64,000 bases of DNA from Pararhizobium_B sp963838155 (GTDB taxonomy: Bacteria; Pseudomonadota; Alphaproteobacteria; Rhizobiales; Rhizobiaceae): positions 1 to 64,000 of the forward strand of contig CAWIQE010000005.1 in assembly GCA_963838155.1 (NCBI GenBank), in the 5' to 3' direction. Under the pieces are notes generated by a model. It ran no database searches. It saw nothing but the letters and a program-made list of their open reading frames with translations, and was not told the origin of the DNA. The stretch's first letter is position 1; every line of letters begins with the position of its first letter. Positions 59,296 through 64,000 of this stretch are shown one piece after another. The position numbers and the translations under genes are program-made.

Positions 59296-61758
59296 ATGCC
59301 GGCGAGCCGCCTCGGTCCCTACCGCGAAAAGCGGGACTTCTCCAAGACGGTCGAGCCTGCCGGCGGCGGCCCGGGAAGCGGCAACCGCTTCGTCGTGCAC
59401 AAGCACTCCGCCACCGCCGACCATTACGATCTGCGCCTCGAGCACGACGGGGTCCTCAAGAGCTGGGCCGTGCCGAAGGGACCCTCGCTCGACCCGGACG
59501 ACAAGCGCCTCGCCGTCGAGACGGAAGACCATCCCGTCGAGTATATCGACTTCGAGGGCATCATCCCCGAGGGGTCCTACGGCGCCGGACCGATGATCGT
59601 CTGGGACACCGGCGTCTGGGCGCCGATGGACGACGTCGACCGCGCGCTGTCCTCCGGAGCCTTCAAGTTCCGACTGGCCGGCGAGAAACTGAACGGCGGC
59701 TTCATGCTGACCCGCCTCAAGCCCAAGCCGGGCGAGGCGAAGCGCAACTGGCTCCTGTTCAAGGAACGCGACCCGGCCGCGAGGAAGGGCAGCGACATCC
59801 TCGCCGAACGCCCTGAAAGCGCCAAATCGGGACTCCGCATCGAGGAGCTCGCCGAGGCGGGTCCCGCCCGTCGGCCGCCGAAGCCGGCAAGGGGCGGCGC
59901 CCCGAGACCGGGCCGGATCGCCGGAGCCGTCAGGGCGGACATGCCGGCACGGCTCGCGCCGCAGCTCGCGAGCAGCGCATCGGATCCCCCGCAGGGCGAC
60001 GGCTGGCTGCACGAAATCAAGTTCGACGGCTACCGCACGATCGCGTTCGTCTCCGGCGACGGCGTACGGATGACGACCCGCAGCGGCCTCGACTGGACCG
60101 CGCGATACGCCGACCTCGCCGAGCGCTTCCGTGCCCTGCCCTGCCGCGAGGCGATCATCGACGGCGAGGTCGTGGTGCTCGACGACAAGGGCGTCAGCCA
60201 CTTCTCCGCACTGCAGGAGGCCCTGTCCGACAAGGCGTCGAGCCGCCTCGTCTACTTCGCCTTCGATCTCCTCCACCTCGACGGATACGATCTGCGCAAC
60301 GTGCCGCTGGAAAGACGCAAGAAGGCGCTTGCCCGGCTGCTCGCCGACGGATCGGCGGGACCCGCCGTCCAGTACAGCGATCATTTCGCCGCCGGCGAAG
60401 GCCGTGCCCTCTTCGATCACGCCTCAGAACTCGGACTGGAGGGGGTGGTCTCCAAGCGCGCGGACGCACCCTACCGCGAGGGCCGCTCCTCCGCCTGGAT
60501 CAAGGCGAAGGCACCGCTGGCGGGCGACTTCGTCATCGGCGGCTACACCGTCTCCAAGGCGGCCGGCGGCCTTGCCGCGCTCGCGCTCGGCGAGTGGGCC
60601 GCGGACGGGCTGCGCTACGTCGGCAAGGTCGGCACCGGCTTCGACGCCGGAACCCTCGCAAGCCTCCTCGACCGGCTCGAGCCGCTGCGCGCGGGCGCGC
60701 CGCTCTTCGACGGCGCCCCGAAGGACGTTCTCCCGGTGCGGCCCGTTTTGTCCGCCTCGATCCGGTACACCAGCCGCACCTCCGCCGGAGCCTTGCGCCA
60801 TGCGGTGTTCCAGGGCCTGCGCGAGGCCGGCATAAGGTCGTCGACCGGCAAGGCGGAACGCAAAAGGCTGATCTCCGACGCCGACCTCGCCTCCGTCTGG
60901 GTGACGAACCCGACGCGGAGGCTCTTCGGCCGCTCCGGCCCGACGAAACTGGACGTGGCGGTCTACTATGCCGCCGTCGGCGACTTCATGCTGCCGCACA
61001 TCCTGGGCCGCGCCGTCTCGCTCGTGCGCTGCCCGACCGGCAAGCCGCAGGACTGCTTCTTCCAGCGCCATGCCTTCGCCGGCATGCCGCCCTCCGTCGC
61101 CACCATCGAAACCGCGAACTCCGATGGCGAGACGCGGCGCTACATCGCGATCGAGGATGCCAGGGCCTACCTGGCGCTCGCCCAGTTCGGCGTGGTGGAA
61201 TTCCATGCCTGGGGATCGACGGCCAAGCGCATCGACAAGCCCGACCGCATCGTCTTCGACCTCGATCCCGGCGAGGGCATCGGCTGGCGCGAGATCGTCG
61301 AGGCGGCGATGCACCTGCGCGGCGAACTCGAGGCGCTCGGCCTCGTGCCCTTCGTCAAGACGTCCGGCGGCAAGGGACTGCACGTCGTCGTGCCGGTGGT
61401 GCCGAAGCTCGGCTGGAAGGAAATCCACGAGCGCACCGGCGCCATCGCGGCCGCCGTGGCGAGTGCCGAACCCTCGGTCTTCACCACCGTCATGGGCCAG
61501 GCGAACCGCAAGCGGCGCATCTTCATCGACTTCCACCGCAACGCCCGCAGCGCCACCGCCGTCGCTCCCTACTCGCTGCGCGCCCGCGTGAACCTGCCCG
61601 CCTCCGCACCGCTCGGCTGGCCGGATCTGGAGTCCGTCGACGCACCGGACGATTTGAACTATTCTACCCTGCCCGGCCTGCTGACCCTATCCGGCGACCC
61701 ATGGGCAGACATGAGTAAGTACCAGCGCCCGCTCAAGGGTGCTGGAGACAGTGGTTAG
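59296..61758 (+). CDS. ligD: multifunctional NHEJ DNA ligase LigD
   Basis: 820 aa, start MPASRLGPYREKRDFSKT. Domain order PE-LIG-POL as in Pseudomonas LigD. PE phosphoesterase 20-170 (VVHKHSATADHYDLRLEHDG). Ligase from about 215 with active Lys in HEIKFDGYRTI, DGEVVVLD, EGVVSKRADAPYREG. Primase-polymerase from about 530 with FDLDPGEGIGW (catalytic Asp pair), CFFQRHAF, and FTTVMGQANRKRRIFIDFHRN. Works with Ku in non-homologous end joining. Confidence 0.95.
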   Translation: MPASRLGPYREKRDFSKTVEPAGGGPGSGNRFVVHKHSATADHYDLRLEHDGVLKSWAVPKGPSLDPDDKRLAVETEDHPVEYIDFEGIIPEGSYGAGPMIVWDTGVWAPMDDVDRALSSGAFKFRLAGEKLNGGFMLTRLKPKPGEAKRNWLLFKERDPAARKGSDILAERPESAKSGLRIEELAEAGPARRPPKPARGGAPRPGRIAGAVRADMPARLAPQLASSASDPPQGDGWLHEIKFDGYRTIAFVSGDGVRMTTRSGLDWTARYADLAERFRALPCREAIIDGEVVVLDDKGVSHFSALQEALSDKASSRLVYFAFDLLHLDGYDLRNVPLERRKKALARLLADGSAGPAVQYSDHFAAGEGRALFDHASELGLEGVVSKRADAPYREGRSSAWIKAKAPLAGDFVIGGYTVSKAAGGLAALALGEWAADGLRYVGKVGTGFDAGTLASLLDRLEPLRAGAPLFDGAPKDVLPVRPVLSASIRYTSRTSAGALRHAVFQGLREAGIRSSTGKAERKRLISDADLASVWVTNPTRRLFGRSGPTKLDVAVYYAAVGDFMLPHILGRAVSLVRCPTGKPQDCFFQRHAFAGMPPSVATIETANSDGETRRYIAIEDARAYLALAQFGVVEFHAWGSTAKRIDKPDRIVFDLDPGEGIGWREIVEAAMHLRGELEALGLVPFVKTSGGKGLHVVVPVVPKLGWKEIHERTGAIAAAVASAEPSVFTTVMGQANRKRRIFIDFHRNARSATAVAPYSLRARVNLPASAPLGWPDLESVDAPDDLNYSTLPGLLTLSGDPWADMSKYQRPLKGAGDSG

Positions 61759-61778
61759 TTGTTGCTCAGGAGAAGACG

Positions 61779-62660
61779 ATGGCGCCAAGAGCCAGTTGGA
61801 AAGGCCATTTGCGGCTGAGTCTCGTCAGCTGCCCCGTCCGGTTGTTTCCGGCCACCACATCGAAGGACCGCATCTCGTTCCACCAGCTCCACAAGGACAC
61901 GCACAACCGCATCAACGTGAAACCGGTGGACCCGGAGCTCGGCCTGGTCGAGCGCTCCGACCTCGTCAAGGGTTACGAATACGCCGACAAGCAGTACGTC
62001 ATCATCGAGGATTCCGACCTGGAAAGCGTGAAGATCGAGTCCAACCACACGATCAACATCGAGGCCTTCGTCGACGAGGGCTCGGTCGACGTCATCTACC
62101 AGGACGCCCCCTACTACCTCGCCCCCGACGGCGCCATGGCCGAGGAGACCTTCGTCGTCCTGCGCGAGGCGATGCGCAAGGCCGGAAAGCTCGCCATCGG
62201 GCGGCTCGTCATGTCGACGCGCGAGCGCGTGATCACCATCGGCCCCCGCGAGAACGGCATGTTCGTGTGCACGCTGCGCAACCCCAACGAAGTCCGCGGC
62301 ACGAGCGAGTATTTCGGCACCATCCCGGAGGGCGATCCGGACAAGGAGATGCTGGAGCTCGCCGAGAGACTGATCGAGCAGAAGACCACCGAGTTCGACC
62401 CGAGCGCCTACGAGGACCGTTACGAGGCCGCGCTCATGGCCATGATCAAGGAGAAGCTGAAGGGCCACAAGCCGGTGATCGCGGCTGCGCCCGAAAGGGG
62501 CAACGTCGTCAATCTCATGGATGCGCTGAAGCAGAGCCTGTCCCAGTCCAAGCCGCCGGCCAAGAGCCGCTCGAAGTCCGCATCGGGCGGCCGGTCCGCC
62601 GAAAAGGCGACGGGCACCGAGGATGCGGCGCCGAAGCGGAGCCGCAGGAAGAAATCGTGA
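61779..62660 (+). CDS. ku: Ku DNA end-binding protein
   Basis: 293 aa, 20 nt after ligD. Ku core: SWKGHLRLSLVSCPVRLFPATTSKDRISFHQLH, VKGYEYADKQYVIIEDSDLES, DAPYYLAPDGAMAEETFVVLREAMRKAGK, FDPSAYEDRYEAALMAMIKEKLKG. The C-terminal 40 residues are Lys/Ser/Arg-rich (SKPPAKSRSKSASGG ... KRSRRKKS), the extended tail type seen in many proteobacterial Ku. Homodimer binding DNA ends and recruiting LigD. Confidence 0.96.
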   Translation: MAPRASWKGHLRLSLVSCPVRLFPATTSKDRISFHQLHKDTHNRINVKPVDPELGLVERSDLVKGYEYADKQYVIIEDSDLESVKIESNHTINIEAFVDEGSVDVIYQDAPYYLAPDGAMAEETFVVLREAMRKAGKLAIGRLVMSTRERVITIGPRENGMFVCTLRNPNEVRGTSEYFGTIPEGDPDKEMLELAERLIEQKTTEFDPSAYEDRYEAALMAMIKEKLKGHKPVIAAAPERGNVVNLMDALKQSLSQSKPPAKSRSKSASGGRSAEKATGTEDAAPKRSRRKKS

Positions 62661-63748
62661 ACCCGGCGGCCGGCGAAACCTTCGGCATCGTCGGGCCTCT
62701 CGAGGCCTTCCCGTTCCGGCTGGCGTCGAAGGCCGCGAGGCATGTCGATGCCGCCTGCCGCCGCGGCGTGAGCCGCGCCACGACGCTCGTCGTCATCGGC
62801 CGCCGTCTCGCCTGGCGTGGAGACGAGGCCGCGATCGAACGGCGCGTCGACTCCGCGCGGTCCTCCGGCCGGCCGGTGGTCAGCGAGACCGGATTCCTGC
62901 GCCGCATCGGGCTGGCCGCGGATGCCGGCACTGCCTCCCTGGCCCGCACCGCGCTGATCGAGCAGTCGGGCCTGTCCGGGCGCAAGCTCGACCTGCTGAC
63001 GCTCTTCGACGCCTTCGAGGGGACGGAGGACGGCTACTCCTTCCGCGATCTCATCCTCGCGCGAAAATACGCGGGGCTGCTCTCGTCCGGCGCCTCCTGG
63101 AGCGGGATCGCGCGGTCGGTCCACCGCGCTCCCGGACCGGTGTCCTCGCTGACGCCGCTCACCCTCAGGATCGTCCGGGGCGACCGGATCCTCGCCGGGC
63201 CCGACCACGCGGCAAGCGAACTCGACGGCCAGATGCTCCTGCCGATCGACGGCGAAGCGGAAGCGGACATCGAAACGCTGTTCTCGCTCGCCGAGGAAGC
63301 GGAAGCCGACGGACGCATGGCGGAGGCCGCCGAGGCCTACGGCCGCTGCCTGGCCGTCGATCCGGGCGATTCCACCGCCGCCTTCAACCGCGCCAACTGC
63401 CTGGCCGCGGCCGGGCGGGCCGGCGAGGCGCAGGAGGCCTACCTGCTGGCGCTGAAGTCCGATCCCGGTTTCGTCGAGGCGTGGTTCAACCTCGCCGGCC
63501 TCTCCGCCCGCGCAGGCGACGCCGCGGGCGCCCGCCGGCACCTGGCGACCGCGATCCGTCTCGACCCTGGCTACGCCGACGCCGTCTACAACCTCGCCGC
63601 CAGCGAGTTCGAGGCCGGCGACCTGGCCGCGGCCAGACGCTGGTGGTCGCGCTATCTCGAACTCGATGCCGACTCCGACTGGGCAACGGCCGCCCGGCGC
63701 GGCATCCGCTACGTCGACGTCGCCCGCTCGGAGCGCGGCACGGGCTGA
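62657..63748 (+). CDS. BRCT-MerR-TPR protein coupled to Ku
   Basis: 363 aa from GTG at 62657, which overlaps the Ku stop (GTGA). Residues 6-85 fit a BRCT domain: GETFGIVGPL, SRATTLVVIGRRL, IERRVDSARSSGRPVVSETGFLRRIG, the same pattern as the BRCT of LigA. About 95-165 is a MerR-like helix-turn-helix (EDGYSFRDLILARKYAGLLSSGASWSGIARSVHR). From about 222 there are about four TPR units (EAAEAYGRCLAVDPGDSTAAFNRAN, EAWFNLAGLSARAGD, DAVYNLAASEFEAGD). No signal peptide. A likely accessory factor in the LigD/Ku operon. Confidence 0.8.
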   Translation: MNPAAGETFGIVGPLEAFPFRLASKAARHVDAACRRGVSRATTLVVIGRRLAWRGDEAAIERRVDSARSSGRPVVSETGFLRRIGLAADAGTASLARTALIEQSGLSGRKLDLLTLFDAFEGTEDGYSFRDLILARKYAGLLSSGASWSGIARSVHRAPGPVSSLTPLTLRIVRGDRILAGPDHAASELDGQMLLPIDGEAEADIETLFSLAEEAEADGRMAEAAEAYGRCLAVDPGDSTAAFNRANCLAAAGRAGEAQEAYLLALKSDPGFVEAWFNLAGLSARAGDAAGARRHLATAIRLDPGYADAVYNLAASEFEAGDLAAARRWWSRYLELDADSDWATAARRGIRYVDVARSERGTG

Positions 63749-64000
63749 TGCCGGGCGATTTTCTCTTCGACGGACCGGAGGACGCCATCGGCACGATGCT
63801 TTTGGCGCACGGTGCCGGCGCGCCGATGGACTCGCGCGCGATGTCGGCGGCCGCGCGTGCGCTGGCCGATGCCGGCTTCCGCGTCGCGCGCTTCGAGTTC
63901 GCCTACATGGCCGCCCGCCGCACCGCCGCCGGCCGCAGGCCTCCTCCCCGGGCCGAGACCCTGATGCCCGAATATCGCGAGGCGGTGGAAGCGCTCGGCG
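63748..64000 (+). CDS. alpha/beta hydrolase family protein (COG3571/KANL3-Tex30-like), partial
   Basis: Starts ATG overlapping the previous stop by one base (TGATG) and runs off the right edge after 84 codons. MLLAHGAGAPMDSRAMSAAARALADAGFRVARFEFAYMAARR is the conserved N-terminus of small alphaproteobacterial alpha/beta hydrolases of this group. The nucleophile is beyond the window. Confidence 0.82.
   Translation, partial: MPGDFLFDGPEDAIGTMLLAHGAGAPMDSRAMSAAARALADAGFRVARFEFAYMAARRTAAGRRPPPRAETLMPEYREAVEALG

Noticed and set aside
1..64000. CRISPR arrays, tRNA, rRNA, integrases, prophage genes
   Set aside because: No regularly spaced repeats, cloverleaf sequences, rRNA-like stretches or phage/integrase proteins were recognised.

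Overview
The window reads as a chromosome segment of a GC-rich alphaproteobacterium of the rhizobial order (Hyphomicrobiales). Pointers are the beta-ketoadipate gene order, an exo-type exopolysaccharide cluster, LigD/Ku, DUF1127-like and DUF2934 small proteins, and two copies of a rhizobial-type intergenic repeat. I cannot name the genus. No rRNA, tRNA, CRISPR array or intact insertion sequence was seen.

Layout. (1) 1-10.98 kb: a catabolic block that looks acquired and then damaged. On the minus strand, livH'-livM-livG-livF-SDR-panE-maoC-CoA transferase-'quiC' form one tightly packed operon. On the plus strand are an acyl-CoA dehydrogenase lacking its N-terminus, a frameshifted shikimate dehydrogenase and a zinc alcohol dehydrogenase. 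livH and the acyl-CoA dehydrogenase have both lost their 5' ends and abut at about 8040. The block ends inside pcaB at about 10,980. (2) 11.0-16.5 kb: a minus-strand protocatechuate operon, pcaD-C-H-G-I-J-F-'B, in which pcaB survives only as about 30 codons; then cobQ. (3) 18.4-30.9 kb: a corrinoid-dependent one-carbon and betaine demethylation cluster: bmt, an 8-Cys Fe-S protein, an MttB-family methyltransferase without pyrrolysine, its corrinoid protein, DUF1638, MetV-like and MetF-like reductases, a methyl-H4folate:corrinoid methyltransferase and the reductive activator RACo. It is followed by a 1-Cys peroxiredoxin. (4) 31-38.6 kb: a LysR/small-protein pair, a GlxA/GbdR-like regulator, two DUF1194 proteins and a dimethylglycine-dehydrogenase-like flavoenzyme. 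(5) 38.7-45.6 kb: leucine catabolism (ivd, mccB, frameshifted mccA) with two metallo-beta-lactamase-fold proteins. (6) 45.6-49 kb: small and accessory genes. (7) 49-53.2 kb: GntR, type II dehydroquinase and a TRAP transporter. (8) 53.7-59.1 kb: an exoV/exoU/exoT-like exopolysaccharide cluster. (9) 59.3-64 kb: LigD, Ku and a BRCT-MerR-TPR protein in one run, then a partial alpha/beta hydrolase.

How the genes work together. Regions 1, 2 and 7 can be joined into one quinate/shikimate route: TRAP uptake, dehydroquinase, dehydroshikimate dehydratase, protocatechuate, beta-ketoadipate. Two steps are visibly damaged here (pcaB; Asn in place of a metal-ligand Asp in 'quiC'). In regions 3 and 4, methyl groups from a quaternary amine such as glycine betaine would pass to homocysteine (Bmt) or through the corrinoid protein to tetrahydrofolate and MetF. 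The dimethylglycine left over would go to the flavoenzyme.

Most notable observations: Arg/Gly-rich terminal tails shared by four enzymes of the corrinoid/betaine cluster; an ATAAAGA-type palindrome upstream of both bmt and the methyl-H4folate methyltransferase gene; the BRCT-MerR-TPR protein translationally coupled to Ku; and the two rearrangement joints in the left 11 kb. Four genes carry disruptions (livH, acyl-CoA dehydrogenase, aroE, mccA) and pcaB is a remnant. Sequencing or assembly error should be excluded before calling the lesions biological.
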